Of a stretch of DNA of 64,000 nucleotides, positions 44,427 to 53,875 are shown piece by piece; the first letter of the stretch is position 1, and every line of letters begins with the position of its first letter. The translations under genes and the position numbers were made by a program. Source of the stretch: Chloroflexota bacterium (GTDB lineage Bacteria > Chloroflexota > Limnocylindria > Limnocylindrales > CSP1-4); NCBI GenBank assembly GCA_019637815.1, contig JAHBUZ010000005.1, positions 1 to 64,000 of the forward strand, in the 5' to 3' direction. The notes beneath the pieces were generated by a model that did not search any database, was not told the origin of the DNA, and worked only from the letters and a program-made list of their open reading frames with translations.

Positions 44427-45328
44427 GCGGGTGCACCAGCCGGTGAGGGTGGAAGCATGCCCGTACTCAGGCATCCCCAGCCACCGACCGGCTGCGGACG
44501 AATGGACGGCGCTGGCTCGCCCACGACCAGGATCACGATGGACCCATCGTCCAGGTACTCTGCCCGCACGACTCGGCCGTCCGGCGGATCACACCAGACC
44601 TCGCTGTACCCAGCCGTTTGGGACTCGGTCAGCCGGTAGAGCAGACGGAACGTGTGGCAGTACTCCATCGTCACCAATCGCTCGTGGATCACCCGCGGCT
44701 CCGTCGCACCCAGATCGACTCCAGCCAATGGCTGGCCGGGGTCAGCGGGATTCGTCGTACCGATCGAACCCAGCACGATGGCGGGGACGCAATCCTCCAT
44801 CGTCTGGATGAGCGAACCGCGCCGGAACGCATCGATGGTGAGCCCATGGATGTGCACGGCGACCGACTCCGCGGAATCCTCGACATCGATCGACACGGAC
44901 AGTGTGTCCCCCACCGTTGCGCCGGGCCCCGACGGGTTGAATCGCGCCGCGACACCGTCCTTATCGGTGATCCGCACCTGCAACGCATCGATCCACCACG
45001 TGCTGCCATCCGACGCAAGCTCGAAGGAGGTCTCCAATGCGACATCGCCTCGGTCGGGGTGACGCTCGACCCACTTCGCGTCCAGCCGACGAGCGGCGGG
45101 ACTCGTGGACATGCTTCGAACCTCGGCAGTGGCGGCCGCACCCCCGAACACTCGCCCGGTCGTGACGATCTCCAGATGCTCCGCCTGGATGCGAACCGCC
45201 CCAGCATCCCAGAAGATGGCCCGGTCCTCAGGCTCGCCGTCGTGTGCAAGTGTGTTTGCGCCGGCGCCTGGCATCACCACCAGGATCGTGGTGGTCACTG
45301 CCAGGCGCTGGAGCGCTGCTCGTCGCAT
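44423..45328 (-). CDS. Secreted protein of unknown function, coupled to the ABC ATPase
   Basis: The 301-residue protein has a signal peptide (about 8-28). The mature part is probably beta-rich (RIQAEHLEIVTTGRVF, ALETSFELASDGSTWWIDAL, VSIDVEDSAESVAVHIHGL) with three or four Cys. I recognise no family. It is co-translated with the ABC ATPase and follows the small secreted protein at 45.4 kb by 43 bases, so it may be the ligand-binding or scaffold part of the exporter, or its cargo. Confidence 0.72.
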   Translation of the reverse strand: MRRAALQRLAVTTTILVVMPGAGANTLAHDGEPEDRAIFWDAGAVRIQAEHLEIVTTGRVFGGAAATAEVRSMSTSPAARRLDAKWVERHPDRGDVALETSFELASDGSTWWIDALQVRITDKDGVAARFNPSGPGATVGDTLSVSIDVEDSAESVAVHIHGLTIDAFRRGSLIQTMEDCVPAIVLGSIGTTNPADPGQPLAGVDLGATEPRVIHERLVTMEYCHTFRLLYRLTESQTAGYSEVWCDPPDGRVVRAEYLDDGSIVILVVGEPAPSIRPQPVGGWGCLSTGMLPPSPAGAPA

Positions 45329-45355
45329 CGTCAGGCCTTGCGCCCAGATTCCTGT

Positions 45356-45387
45356 CTAGCCGCAGGTCGAGCTAGCCGCAGGTCGAG
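45356..45387. repeat. Perfect 16-bp tandem duplication at a stop codon
   Basis: ctagccgcaggtcgag occurs twice in a row (45356-45371 and 45372-45387). It contains the last four codons and the stop of the I36-like gene. Confidence 0.93.
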
Positions 45388-45803
45388 CCACTTTCACCGA
45401 ACAGGATGTGGCTGTCCGTCTTGTCATTCCACCCCGACCCGGCGAGATTGTCCTCGACGTAGTGGACATCATTGGTCAACGGACCGATGATATTCGCAGC
45501 GCCACCGTAGCCGGCATCGTCGAAGAAGACAGCACAGAGTTTCTGGCTGTCTCCTTCACGATCTCGCAGATGGAACGCCGACATCACATCGTGGAAGTTG
45601 CGGATCTCGGCGTTGGTGTCGCCCCAGTTCATGTCCGACTGGCACGCGGTGTCTGGCACTCCGGCTGGACCAGCATCCGGCCATGCGACGAGGTATCCAA
45701 CGCCCTGGGTGCAGTTGCTGCTCCATGAGTGGGCAGCCATTGGCACCGGGATGGTCGCGACCAGTGCGAATGACGCCACCGGAATCGCTGCGACTCGTCT
45801 CAT
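45372..45803 (-). CDS. Small secreted protein with I36/beta-gamma-crystallin-like domain
   Basis: The 143-residue protein has a signal peptide (about 6-25, ending PMAAHS). The C-terminal half, FFDDAGYGGAANIIGPL and NLAGSGWNDKTDSHILFG, resembles the Streptomyces metalloproteinase inhibitor (I36) and beta-gamma-crystallin repeats. Four Cys could make two disulfides, one involving the C-terminal STCG. GGAGG lies 10 bases before the ATG. It is the first of five minus-strand genes ending in the ABC permeases and is divergent from the histidine kinase. Confidence 0.7.
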   Translation of the reverse strand: MRRVAAIPVASFALVATIPVPMAAHSWSSNCTQGVGYLVAWPDAGPAGVPDTACQSDMNWGDTNAEIRNFHDVMSAFHLRDREGDSQKLCAVFFDDAGYGGAANIIGPLTNDVHYVEDNLAGSGWNDKTDSHILFGESGSTCG

Positions 45804-45929
45804 GTCTTCCGTCCTCCGGCGTGCGGTCGGGGAGCCATCGGTCCAACTCCCTCCATAGCCGTAGTCGTACCTCGATCGCATCCCCGACGGACGCGTACTA
45901 CTACGCGATCCACTCAGAGAAGTTCCCGC

Positions 45930-45935
45930 TACCAT
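45930..45935 (+). promoter_or_regulatory. -10 box (TACCAT) for the histidine kinase gene, leaderless
   Basis: TACCAT is followed by 7 bases and then the ATG at 45943; this decides that start over 45934 and 46012. Confidence 0.55.
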
Positions 45936-45942
45936 GCCGTGT

Positions 45943-47325
45943 ATGAGCGCGCACCCGGCGAACATCGGGGTGGAGCGAGCCGGCTGGACCCGCCGGCTGT
46001 CGGTCCGCGACATGAGCACCATCACCCGGTATCGCTCGTGGACCCTGATCGCCATGAGCGTCGGGCTCGTGGTCGTCTACCTGAGCATCTGGTTGAGCTA
46101 TGTGCAGACGCCGAACACGCTGACGCTCTCGGGCGATGGGCGGGCCGGGACGATCGAGTCGGTGGCGCCCGGCAGTCGTGAGTGGCTCTGGGGGATCCGG
46201 CCCGGGGATGGGTACCTGGTCTCTGACGACACACCGGGCGTCCTCGTCACCGCGACGTTCGTGCAGGATCACTGGCTGACGCCGCCGCCAGCGGCCGCCC
46301 TCCTGGGAGCCGCACTCCTGCTGTTCGCGATGATGGCTCGGCCGTGGGCGCCGGGCGTCGCCTCCGTCGCACTGGTCGCATCGGTCGTGGTGGCGACCAC
46401 GGAGATGCTTGGCCTCGTGGCCATGCCGGACCTAAGCCTCGTGCTCGTCTCCCCCGCCCTGGTTGCGAGCCTGCTGGCCCTCGACCGGCGGCGCACGGGA
46501 TCGCGTCTCGCGCTGGTCGCGTTCCCGTTGCTGGCAGCCATGGTGGTCCTGATCCTGGTCTCGCTGGCCACGCCGGAGCCGCCGTTCGTCTGGCTCTGGG
46601 ACGTCAGCCGCTTCGGGCCACTGGCCGTGGCTGGCGTCCTCGCGGCCGGTGCCGTGGCCGGGGCGCTGTTCGACATCCATCGCGATCGACGTGCAGGGAT
46701 ACCGCTGAGCGTGGCCATCACCCGTTCTGTCGCGGGTGGGCGACGCGCCCTCCGGATGACCGCGGAGCACGAGCAGGAGCGGATGATCCAGCGGGTCCAC
46801 GCGCTGGTGGCACCGCCGGCCAATGCGGCGCTCCTGGCGGTCCGAGTCGGCGACACGGCGCGTGCCGAGCGGCTGTTCCGACAGGCCGCGGATGACCTGC
46901 GCTCGATGATGATGTCCGACCAGTCGTTGGTGCTTCGGGAGGCCGGACTCGGTCAGGCGATCGAGGACGTCATCCAGCGCGCCACGGAGCACGGTCCGAC
47001 CGGCTATCTGGATGCATCGGCCACCGTCGAGCGAGCACCCTGGGAGGTGGAGCTGACGGCGCTCCGGGTGGCCCAGGAGGCCATCAACAACATCGTCCAC
47101 CATGCGGCCGCGACGATGTTCATCGTCCGGCTCGACATCGGACGGCACCACCTGCACATGGACGTGGAGGACGATGGGGTGGGTGTCCGCCCTCAGCAGT
47201 CGAGCGACGGTGGCGGTCTCGGGCTCGCTGCGATGCGGACCCGGGCGCGGGAGGTCGGCGCGCGCGTCGAGGTCGGTGCCGCGCAGCCCACGGGGACCCT
47301 GGTCCGATACCGATGGCCGACATGA
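45943..47325 (+). CDS. Membrane sensor histidine kinase with PDZ-like outer segment
   Basis: The 460-residue kinase has a first membrane helix at about 33-53, an outer segment (TIESVAPGSREWLWGIRPGD, 69-91) that resembles a PDZ ligand loop, and five more helices to about 245. In the dimerisation region the phospho-His candidate is H286 in ERMIQRVHALV; the usual HD pair is HA here. The ATPase domain has QEAINNIVHHA (378-388), DDGVGV (410-415) and GLGLAAM. It is a NarL-type kinase by its partner, overlaps the regulator gene, and is divergent from the secreted-protein/ABC operon that it probably controls. Confidence 0.87.
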   Translation: MSAHPANIGVERAGWTRRLSVRDMSTITRYRSWTLIAMSVGLVVVYLSIWLSYVQTPNTLTLSGDGRAGTIESVAPGSREWLWGIRPGDGYLVSDDTPGVLVTATFVQDHWLTPPPAAALLGAALLLFAMMARPWAPGVASVALVASVVVATTEMLGLVAMPDLSLVLVSPALVASLLALDRRRTGSRLALVAFPLLAAMVVLILVSLATPEPPFVWLWDVSRFGPLAVAGVLAAGAVAGALFDIHRDRRAGIPLSVAITRSVAGGRRALRMTAEHEQERMIQRVHALVAPPANAALLAVRVGDTARAERLFRQAADDLRSMMMSDQSLVLREAGLGQAIEDVIQRATEHGPTGYLDASATVERAPWEVELTALRVAQEAINNIVHHAAATMFIVRLDIGRHHLHMDVEDDGVGVRPQQSSDGGGLGLAAMRTRAREVGARVEVGAAQPTGTLVRYRWPT

Positions 47326-47948
47326 TCCGTGTCCTTGTCGTCGATGATGAGACGATCGTCGGCCAGGGTATCCGCGCGATCCTGGAGGCGGCTGGCGTGA
47401 CGGTCGTGGCCACGACCACGGTCGTCAGCCACGCGGTGACGCTCGCCGCGTCCGCCGAGCCATCGCTCATCGTGAGTGACGTCATGTTCGATGAGCGACC
47501 CGCGGGCCTGGACCTGCCCGACGCGTTGCGAGCGGCCGGCCTGGGCCACATCCCGGTGCTGTTCCTGAGCTCCTGGGACGTGCCGTACTACGTGCGGCGT
47601 GCCCGCGATGCCGGGGCCGCGGGTTACCTGCCCAAGGACGCGAGCCTGCCCGCGCTCGTGCGTGCCATCGAATCAGCCGCGGCGGGTCAGACGACCTTCC
47701 CGATCCGGGGCATCGCGGGCGAGCCTCCGTCCGAGCGGGACCTCCGATTCATGGAGCTGCTGGCCGCCGGCCGCACCAGCGAGCAGATGGCAGGTGTGAT
47801 GGGCCTCTCCCCGCGGACCGTGGAGGGCATCATCATGCGGCTCGCCAGGCACCACGGCGCCGTCAGCCGCACGCAGCTCGTGGCGCTGGCGATCCGCAAC
47901 GGCTGGATCCCCCTCGATGCCGCGGTCGGACCACGTCGCGCGGAGTGA
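47322..47948 (+). CDS. NarL/LuxR-family response regulator
   Basis: The 208-residue regulator has a receiver domain (VLVVDDE acidic pair near 8-9, phospho-Asp D53 in IVSDVMFDE, Lys in GYLPKDA) and a LuxR-type HTH (ELLAAGRTSEQMAGVMGLS, PRTVEGIIMRLAR). The ATG at 47322 overlaps the kinase stop (ATGA); an ATG at 47313 is possible. It likely regulates the divergent secreted-protein/ABC genes. Confidence 0.92.
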   Translation: MIRVLVVDDETIVGQGIRAILEAAGVTVVATTTVVSHAVTLAASAEPSLIVSDVMFDERPAGLDLPDALRAAGLGHIPVLFLSSWDVPYYVRRARDAGAAGYLPKDASLPALVRAIESAAAGQTTFPIRGIAGEPPSERDLRFMELLAAGRTSEQMAGVMGLSPRTVEGIIMRLARHHGAVSRTQLVALAIRNGWIPLDAAVGPRRAE

Positions 47949-47972
47949 GGGTGGGCGCCCCACCGCGATCCA

Positions 47973-48037
47973 TCGAGAGCGACATGGTCGACGTCCGAGC
48001 GGTCGAGCGAGATCGACAGCGGCCTCGTCCGGCGACA
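47973..48037 (-). pseudogene. vapC: Short N-terminal VapC fragment
   Basis: The minus-strand reading PLSISLDRSDVDHVAL matches PLFASLDRSDADHVAC of the locus c toxin. About 45 bases are clearly related, with no start and no C-terminal part. It lies between the response regulator and vapBC locus f. Confidence 0.6.
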
Positions 48038-48047
48038 GCGACGCAGG

Positions 48048-48479
48048 TCAGGCGGGGATCACCTCGAGACCAGCCGGGCCATCCGCGACGAGGGTCGCCG
48101 GGATCCGTCGGTCGAAGGTCGCCAGGCGACCACCGTTCGCGATGGCGAGTCCCAGCAGGTAGACGTCGGTCACCTGCGCATGGGTGAGTGCGCCATCACT
48201 GGCGAGCGCGGTCCGGATGCTCAGGTCATCCGCCCAGAACCGATGCCCGTCGACCGCGCACATCTCCCGCAACAGGGCCAGGACCACGGACGCCTCTCCC
48301 GGCCGACTCGGATAGGTCGGGTGGCTCGTGATGCGCACGAACGCGTTCTCCGTGATCGGACACGTCGCCCATGCGGCCCTGCCCTGCACCGCGAACCAGT
48401 CATGCGCGAGGTCATGGTGGATGTGCTGCGGATCGCTGAGCGCGAGGAGGACGTTGACGTCCAGCAGGTAGCCGTTCAC
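48048..48479 (-). CDS. vapC: PIN-domain toxin (locus f)
   Basis: The 143-residue toxin is of the MNGYLLDVNVLLALSDPQH type, a mycobacterial-like VapC group. Acidic residues are D7, the E in CPITENAFVR, D in VTDVYLLGLA and D in ATFDRRI. Its ATG overlaps the antitoxin stop (ATGA). Confidence 0.88.
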   Translation of the reverse strand: MNGYLLDVNVLLALSDPQHIHHDLAHDWFAVQGRAAWATCPITENAFVRITSHPTYPSRPGEASVVLALLREMCAVDGHRFWADDLSIRTALASDGALTHAQVTDVYLLGLAIANGGRLATFDRRIPATLVADGPAGLEVIPA

Positions 48480-48703
48480 GGCGCCTCATCCCGGAGCCGG
48501 TTCACGAGCTCCATGGTGACCACCGGTCCGCCCGTCCGGACCGGGAGGAGCGGGATCCCATTGCGGGTGCGCCGCTCGCTGGTTCGGGTCAGGCCCTGGC
48601 GCGCCAGGTCCGATACCGCTCGTCCAAGGGATGACCCGCGCCGATCCGCGAGGTCGCGCGCCGCGAGCAGCACGTCGTCATCGATGTCCAATGTCGTCCT
48701 CAT
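48476..48703 (-). CDS. vapB: Ribbon-helix-helix antitoxin (locus f)
   Basis: The 75-residue antitoxin begins MRTTLDIDDDVLLAARDLA, the usual RHH of this VapB group, and has a basic C-terminal half. Upstream is a perfect 7-bp inverted repeat that may be its operator. Confidence 0.85.
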   Translation of the reverse strand: MRTTLDIDDDVLLAARDLADRRGSSLGRAVSDLARQGLTRTSERRTRNGIPLLPVRTGGPVVTMELVNRLRDEAP

Positions 48704-48722
48704 CGATCCCGTGCCCTCGGGG

Positions 48723-48744
48723 GTCAGCGTCCTGATGCGCTGAC
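48723..48744. promoter_or_regulatory. Inverted repeat upstream of vapBC locus f
   Basis: The arms GTCAGCG and CGCTGAC are separated by 8 bases, 20 bases upstream of the antitoxin ATG. This is a candidate operator. Confidence 0.55.
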
Positions 48745-48872
48745 ATCACACCGATGATGCCACAGCATCGACTGGGCCAAGGCGATGTCGACCCGGTGCC
48801 CGGACGTGATCCCGATGACCCCGCCGACGAGGAGCTCGACGCGCATCGGTCGGCCGGGCGCCGGCCGGGACG

Positions 48873-49784
48873 TCAGTCGGCCAGTGCCACCGCGAGGCTC
48901 GCGGCGACCGCCGCGTCATGCTCGATGAGTGCCAGGTTGGCGATCACCGAGCGCCCGTCCGTCAGCTCCGCGACGCGTGCCAGCACGGCCGGGGTAGAGG
49001 CAGGGCCGTGGATGCCCGCGGCCTCCGTGTCCGCCACGGCCCGCACGATGACCTGCTCGATCTCCTCGCGAGGGATCGCGGCAGCCTCCGGGATGGGCAC
49101 GCAGAACAGGATGCCCGTGTCCAGGCCGAGTGCCCGCTGTCGACGCACCAGACCTGCCGCATCGGCTGCGTCTTCCACCCGGAGTGGCGCCCGCAACCCG
49201 CTCGTGCGGCTGTGGAAGCCGGGCAGCTCATCGGTGCCCCAGCCGACGACCGGCACGCCCCGAGTCTCCAGCACCTCCAGCGTCCGGGGCACGTCCAGGA
49301 TGGACTTGGGGCCTGCACACACGACCGAGACCGGCGTCCGAGCCAGCTCGTCGAGGTCGGCGGAGATGTCCAGGCTGTCCTCGCCGCCCCGGTGGACACC
49401 GCCGATGCCGCCGGTCGCGAACACCCCGATGCCCGCGAGGTGGGCGGCGATCATGGTCGCCGAGACGGTGGTCCCCGCCCAGCCCGGTCGGCCCAGCACC
49501 CCCGCGAGGTTCTGGCGCGACACCTTGGGTACGCCCCGCGCCTGACCCAGGTCCTCCAGCGAGGCGTCATCCAGACCCACCCGGATGCGGCCATCGTGGA
49601 GCGCGATCGTGGCGGGCAGGGCGCCGTTCGCGACCACCGCCGCCTCCGACCGACGCGCAGCGGCGACGTTGTCGGGATACGGCAGGCCATGCGTGATAAG
49701 GGTCGATTCGAGAGCGACCAAGGGCGCGCCGTCCGCGAGTGCGCGGGCGACCGGCGGGGCGATGGCCAGGAGCGGATGCGTCAT
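48873..49784 (-). CDS. psuG: Pseudouridine-5'-phosphate glycosidase
   Basis: The 303-residue enzyme splits pseudouridine-5'-P to uracil and ribose-5-P. Family motifs are VALESTLITHGLPYPDN, SATMIAAHLAGIGVFATGGIGGVHRG and VVCAGPKSILD. The ATG at 49784 is supported by TATCCT 7 bases upstream. A sugar kinase that could make its substrate lies 0.9 kb upstream on the same strand, with a toxin-antitoxin pair on the other strand in between. Confidence 0.92.
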   Translation of the reverse strand: MTHPLLAIAPPVARALADGAPLVALESTLITHGLPYPDNVAAARRSEAAVVANGALPATIALHDGRIRVGLDDASLEDLGQARGVPKVSRQNLAGVLGRPGWAGTTVSATMIAAHLAGIGVFATGGIGGVHRGGEDSLDISADLDELARTPVSVVCAGPKSILDVPRTLEVLETRGVPVVGWGTDELPGFHSRTSGLRAPLRVEDAADAAGLVRRQRALGLDTGILFCVPIPEAAAIPREEIEQVIVRAVADTEAAGIHGPASTPAVLARVAELTDGRSVIANLALIEHDAAVAASLAVALAD

Positions 49785-49791
49785 GCGACCG

Positions 49792-49797
49792 AGGATA
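49792..49797 (-). promoter_or_regulatory. -10 box (TATCCT) for psuG, leaderless
   Basis: TATCCT on the minus strand is 7 bases from the ATG at 49784. Confidence 0.5.
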
Positions 49798-49867
49798 CGA
49801 TCCGACGTGCCGTGAGCGGTTCGAGGCGCGGCCGTCGTCGCCACGCCTGGTCCCGGATCATCGGACT

Positions 49868-49877
49868 TGACTAGTCA
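49868..49877. promoter_or_regulatory. Palindrome TGACTAGTCA upstream of locus g
   Basis: This perfect 10-bp palindrome lies 25 bases before the antitoxin GTG at 49903 and is a candidate operator. It argues against a start at the TTG at 49867. Confidence 0.5.
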
Positions 49878-49902
49878 GACCAGCAAGCACCACACTGCTG
49901 CA

Positions 49903-50178
49903 GTGACCGACACCTATTCGACCTACGAAGCCAAGGCCCGGCTGAGCGAGATCCTGCGCGCTGTGGAATCGGGTCGCACCGTGCGGATCTCGCGCAGAGG
50001 CATCGCGATCGCGGAGATCCGCCCACTGCCCGCGGCCCCGGCCACACTCGAGGAACGCATCGCGGAGCTCACCGCGCGCGGCGAGATCACCCCGGCGACC
50101 CGACCGAGCGTACCGGTCCGGCCGATCGCCCATCGACCCGGCGCCCTCGAGCGCTTCCTGGCGGACCGCGACGGATGA
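49903..50178 (+). CDS. vapB: Phd-family antitoxin (locus g)
   Basis: The 91-residue antitoxin has the Phd fold (YSTYEAKARLSEILRAVESG, VRISRRGIAIAEIRPL). The GTG at 49903 is chosen because the upstream palindrome would otherwise be coding. It overlaps the toxin by ATGA. The pair lies on the plus strand between two minus-strand pseudouridine genes. Confidence 0.82.
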   Translation: MTDTYSTYEAKARLSEILRAVESGRTVRISRRGIAIAEIRPLPAAPATLEERIAELTARGEITPATRPSVPVRPIAHRPGALERFLADRDG

Positions 50179-50624
50179 TCGCCTTCGTGGACACCTCCTG
50201 GCTGGCGGCGATCGCCTTCGGCCAGCCGGGTCATGAGCACCTCGCCGAGACCCTGGGCGCCTTCGAGCAGCGGTTCGCGGCAGGGCTCCTGGAAGCGGAG
50301 CTCTGGTCCGCGTGTCATCGCGAGGGCGTCGAACCATCCACTTCGCTGGTGGACGGACTCGCATGGGTCCGGCCGGGACGGTCACTCCGTCCGGAGATCG
50401 AACAGGTCCTCGCGGCCGGCGACGTCCGCGGTGCCGACCTCTGGCACCTTGCGTGCGCCCTGTATCTCACGCCGGACCCTGGCGAGCTGGCCTTCCTCAC
50501 CGCCGACCAGCGACAGGCGGACGTCGCGGCGGCACTCGGCCTCCAGATCCACGAGACGCATCGCCGAGATGCAGCGCCGACGTCGACGGACCCGGGGATC
50601 GACCGTCCCGAAGCGCCTGCCTGA
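50175..50624 (+). CDS. vapC: PIN-domain toxin (locus g)
   Basis: The 149-residue toxin has MIAFVDTSWLAAIAF, E in LLEAELWSACHREG, D in VRGADLWHLACAL and D in AFLTADQRQ, the PIN set. The tail after residue 125 is Thr/Pro-rich. It is coupled to the Phd-type antitoxin. Confidence 0.86.
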   Translation: MIAFVDTSWLAAIAFGQPGHEHLAETLGAFEQRFAAGLLEAELWSACHREGVEPSTSLVDGLAWVRPGRSLRPEIEQVLAAGDVRGADLWHLACALYLTPDPGELAFLTADQRQADVAAALGLQIHETHRRDAAPTSTDPGIDRPEAPA

Positions 50625-50648
50625 CGTCCCCGTCGACCGGCTGACCCT

Positions 50649-51722
50649 TCAGCCGAGCAGGCCGGTCCTGGGGCGCCGCAACAGCTCACTCGCGCTGCGG
50701 TGTCCTGCGAGCGCAGCACGGCGCAGCTCCGCCGGCCGCCAGGGGACGCCGCCCTCCCGACCGCGTGCGCCGATCAGGGTGCGCAGGAACCCAGCGGCGA
50801 ATGCATCACCGGCGCCCGTGGTGTCCGCGGCATCGATGGCCGTCGTCGCGACCTCCAGCTCCTGGTGCCCATCCTCGGATCGCCATCGCCAGAGCACGCG
50901 GGAACCCTGACCACCCTCCTTGATGACCACGAGCGGCGCCACCTCCAGGAGGGGCGCCCATCGGCCACGTCGGCCGCCCAGCACCGCAGCCTCATCGCGA
51001 TTGGCGAACAGGACGTCCGGGGCCAGCGCACCGATGCGTTCCAGCGCGACGGCCGGTCCCAGGTCCGCGAGCGGCCCCGCCGACGCAAGGTCCACCGACA
51101 CGAGCGGCACCGCGCCTGCGCCACTCCCCTCCTCCACGGCCGCCCGGACGAACCCGGCCGCGCGGACGCAGGCGCCGAGCGGCACCGGATGCAGCAACCC
51201 GTACGCGGGCACGTGGAGTGCCCCGGCTCCCCGGAACCAGCTCTGCTTGAGGTGCGCCGCGCGCAGCCCGTCCGCGGCGGCCCGCTCCGTGACGAAGGTC
51301 CGCTCCCCTGCCCCGTCCACGAGCGCCAGGAGCCGGCCGGTGGGCCCGTCCACGCGCACGGCGTGGAGCGTCACGCCATCCGCACGTGCTGCGGCCACGA
51401 GCCGCGTCGCCCAGGCATCCCGACCGACCGCGCACACCAGCACCGACCGGCCGCCCAGCCGCGCGAAGGCGCGCGCGACGTTCGCGGCAGAGCCACCAGC
51501 CCGGAACCGGACGGTACCCGCCACGTCCGAGCCGGGCCGCAATCCACCGTCCGCGCGTGCCACCACGTCCAGCAGCAGATCACCCACGACGACGAGCGAC
51601 GGTCGACGCCCCCGACCGGGCACGCGTACGCGACCTCGCCCGGGACGCACGGGGAGGCGTCGACGGCGCGGGGTCGGCTGGGAGGTGGGTTCACGATCCG
51701 GAAACAAGGGCGCGCCTATCAT
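50649..51722 (-). CDS. psuK: PfkB-family kinase, probable pseudouridine kinase
   Basis: The 357-residue ribokinase-fold enzyme has the substrate motif [18 protein letters not shown] (75-92) and the anion hole with catalytic Asp in DTTGAGDAF (300-308). The first 40 residues are Arg/Pro-rich and possibly not translated. The PfkB family covers many sugars; pseudouridine is proposed only because psuG is next on the same strand. It is divergent from transketolase. Confidence 0.8.
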   Translation of the reverse strand: MIGAPLFPDREPTSQPTPRRRRLPVRPGRGRVRVPGRGRRPSLVVVGDLLLDVVARADGGLRPGSDVAGTVRFRAGGSAANVARAFARLGGRSVLVCAVGRDAWATRLVAAARADGVTLHAVRVDGPTGRLLALVDGAGERTFVTERAAADGLRAAHLKQSWFRGAGALHVPAYGLLHPVPLGACVRAAGFVRAAVEEGSGAGAVPLVSVDLASAGPLADLGPAVALERIGALAPDVLFANRDEAAVLGGRRGRWAPLLEVAPLVVIKEGGQGSRVLWRWRSEDGHQELEVATTAIDAADTTGAGDAFAAGFLRTLIGARGREGGVPWRPAELRRAALAGHRSASELLRRPRTGLLG

Positions 51723-51769
51723 ACGGACGAGTGGCCCGCAGTCGGCAGCCCACCCTGTCAGGAGCCTCG

Positions 51770-53875
51770 ATGTCCCCGTCCCCCACCGTCCAGGTCGACC
51801 ACCAGCTCGCGGTCGACACCATCCGCACCCTGTCCATCGACGGGGTCCAGCAGGCCAACAGCGGGCATCCCGGCGCCCCGATGGGCGCTGCCCCGATGGC
51901 CTACGTGCTGTGGACCCGCTTCCTGCGGCACTGCCCCACCCGGCCAGACTGGTTCGATCGTGACCGGTTCGTGCTCTCGGCGGGTCACGCGAGCATGCTC
52001 CTCTACTCGCTGCTCCACCTGACCGGGTATGACCTGTCGCTCGATGAGCTCAAGGCCTTCCGACAGCTGGGGTCGCGCACCCCGGGTCATCCGGAATATG
52101 GCCTCACACCCGGCGTGGAGGCGACCACCGGACCCCTGGGCCAGGGCTTCACGAACGCCGTGGGCATGGCCATCGCCGAGCGGCGCCTCGCCGCCGAGTT
52201 CGACACGGACGGCGAGCCGGTCATCGACCACTGGACCTACTGCATCTGCTCGGACGGGGACCTCCAGGAGGGCATCGCGTCGGAGGCGGCGAGCCTCGCC
52301 GGCCACCTGCGGCTGGGCAAGCTGGTGATGCTCTACGACGACAACGGCATCCAGCTCGATGGCCCGACCTCGATGGCCTGGTCGGAGGATGTCCTGGCCC
52401 GGTTCGATGCCTATGGCTGGCACACCCTGCGGGTCGAGGATGGCAACGACCTCGACTCGATCGAGGCCGCCATCACCGCGGCCCGCGCCGATGACCGGCC
52501 GAGCCTCATCGCCGTGCGCACCCACATCGGCTTCGGCTCTCCCAACCGGCAGGACACCCAGAAGGCGCACGGCGCGCCGCTCGGTCCCGAGGAGGTGCGG
52601 CTGACCAAGGAGGCGTACGGCTGGGACCCCGACCGCACCTTCTACATCCCCGATGGGTCGCTCGCCCACTTCCGCGAGGCGGTGACCACGGGCGAGGCGC
52701 TCGTGGCCGCATGGGACCAGCGCGTGGCCGCCTACGCCGCAGCCCACCCCGATCGCGCGGCGGAGCTGCGTCGTCGTATCGCCGGGGAGCTGCCGGAGGG
52801 CTGGACCGCCGACCTGCCCAGCTACCCGGACGGCTCGGACGGCTTCGCCACGCGCCAGGTCTCCCAGGCCACGCTCCAGGTGCTGGGCGCCGCCCTGCCG
52901 GAGCTGTTCGGTGGTGCCGCGGACCTGTCCGAGAGCAACCTCACGGACATCAAGGGCGCCGGCGACCTGACCCCGACCGAGGCGGGTCGCAACATCCGGT
53001 TCGGCGTCCGGGAGCACGCCATGGGTGGCATCGCGAACGGCATCGCCTACCACGGCGGCTTCATCCCGTACGTCGCCACGTTCCTCACGTTCAGCGACTA
53101 CATGCGTGGCTCGGTGCGTCTCGCCGCGCTCAGTGGTCTCCACGTGGTGTACGTCTGGACACATGACTCCATCGGCCTCGGCGAGGACGGCCCCACCCAT
53201 CAGCCGGTGGAGCACTACGCGGCGCTGCGGGCCATGCCCGGGCTCACGTTCGTGCGGCCCGGTGACCCCAACGAGACGGTCGCCGCGTGGCGGCTCGCCG
53301 TGGAGCAGCGTCACGGTCCCGTGGCGCTCGCCCTGACCCGCCAGAAGCTCCCCGTGCTGGACGGCACGGCGGCGAAGGCAGCGGAGGGCGTGGCACGCGG
53401 CGGGTACATCCTCGCGGACGCCACGGACGCCGCCGGCACCCCCACCGCACCGGACGTCATCCTCATCGCGACCGGGTCCGAGCTGTCGCTCGCCATGGCC
53501 GCTCGGGCCGAGCTGACGGCGGAGGGTATCCGCACCCGACTCGTGTCACTCCCCAGCTGGGAGCGCTTCGAGGCGCAGTCGAAGGAGTACCGCGACCAGG
53601 TGCTGCCACCCGAGGAGACGCTGCGCGTGAGCATCGAGGCGGGGGTCTCGCTCGGTTGGGATCGCTGGGTGGGCTCGGAGGGCGCCATCATCGCCATCGA
53701 CCGGTTCGGCGCCTCCGCGCCAGCGGGTCAGCTGTTCCCGGCCTTCGGGTTCTCCCCCGGCCACGTGGCCTCGGTCGCGCGGCGCGTGATGGTGGGTGAC
53801 CTGCGGGGCGTCGTCTCGGCGCCCTTCGACCACCAGGCACCAGCGGCCCCGTCGGCACCCGAGGTGCACGCATGA
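51770..53875 (+). CDS. tkt: Transketolase
   Basis: The 701-residue enzyme has the thiamine diphosphate motif SDGDLQEG (near 162) through [10 protein letters not shown], and the catalytic Glu in [14 protein letters not shown] (near 412). Length and order are canonical. AGGAG lies 5 bases before the ATG. It opens an operon with pgi, gnd, zwf, opcA and pgl and would return pentoses to glycolysis. TATCAT at 51718-51723 may be its -10 box. Confidence 0.95.
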   Translation: MSPSPTVQVDHQLAVDTIRTLSIDGVQQANSGHPGAPMGAAPMAYVLWTRFLRHCPTRPDWFDRDRFVLSAGHASMLLYSLLHLTGYDLSLDELKAFRQLGSRTPGHPEYGLTPGVEATTGPLGQGFTNAVGMAIAERRLAAEFDTDGEPVIDHWTYCICSDGDLQEGIASEAASLAGHLRLGKLVMLYDDNGIQLDGPTSMAWSEDVLARFDAYGWHTLRVEDGNDLDSIEAAITAARADDRPSLIAVRTHIGFGSPNRQDTQKAHGAPLGPEEVRLTKEAYGWDPDRTFYIPDGSLAHFREAVTTGEALVAAWDQRVAAYAAAHPDRAAELRRRIAGELPEGWTADLPSYPDGSDGFATRQVSQATLQVLGAALPELFGGAADLSESNLTDIKGAGDLTPTEAGRNIRFGVREHAMGGIANGIAYHGGFIPYVATFLTFSDYMRGSVRLAALSGLHVVYVWTHDSIGLGEDGPTHQPVEHYAALRAMPGLTFVRPGDPNETVAAWRLAVEQRHGPVALALTRQKLPVLDGTAAKAAEGVARGGYILADATDAAGTPTAPDVILIATGSELSLAMAARAELTAEGIRTRLVSLPSWERFEAQSKEYRDQVLPPEETLRVSIEAGVSLGWDRWVGSEGAIIAIDRFGASAPAGQLFPAFGFSPGHVASVARRVMVGDLRGVVSAPFDHQAPAAPSAPEVHA

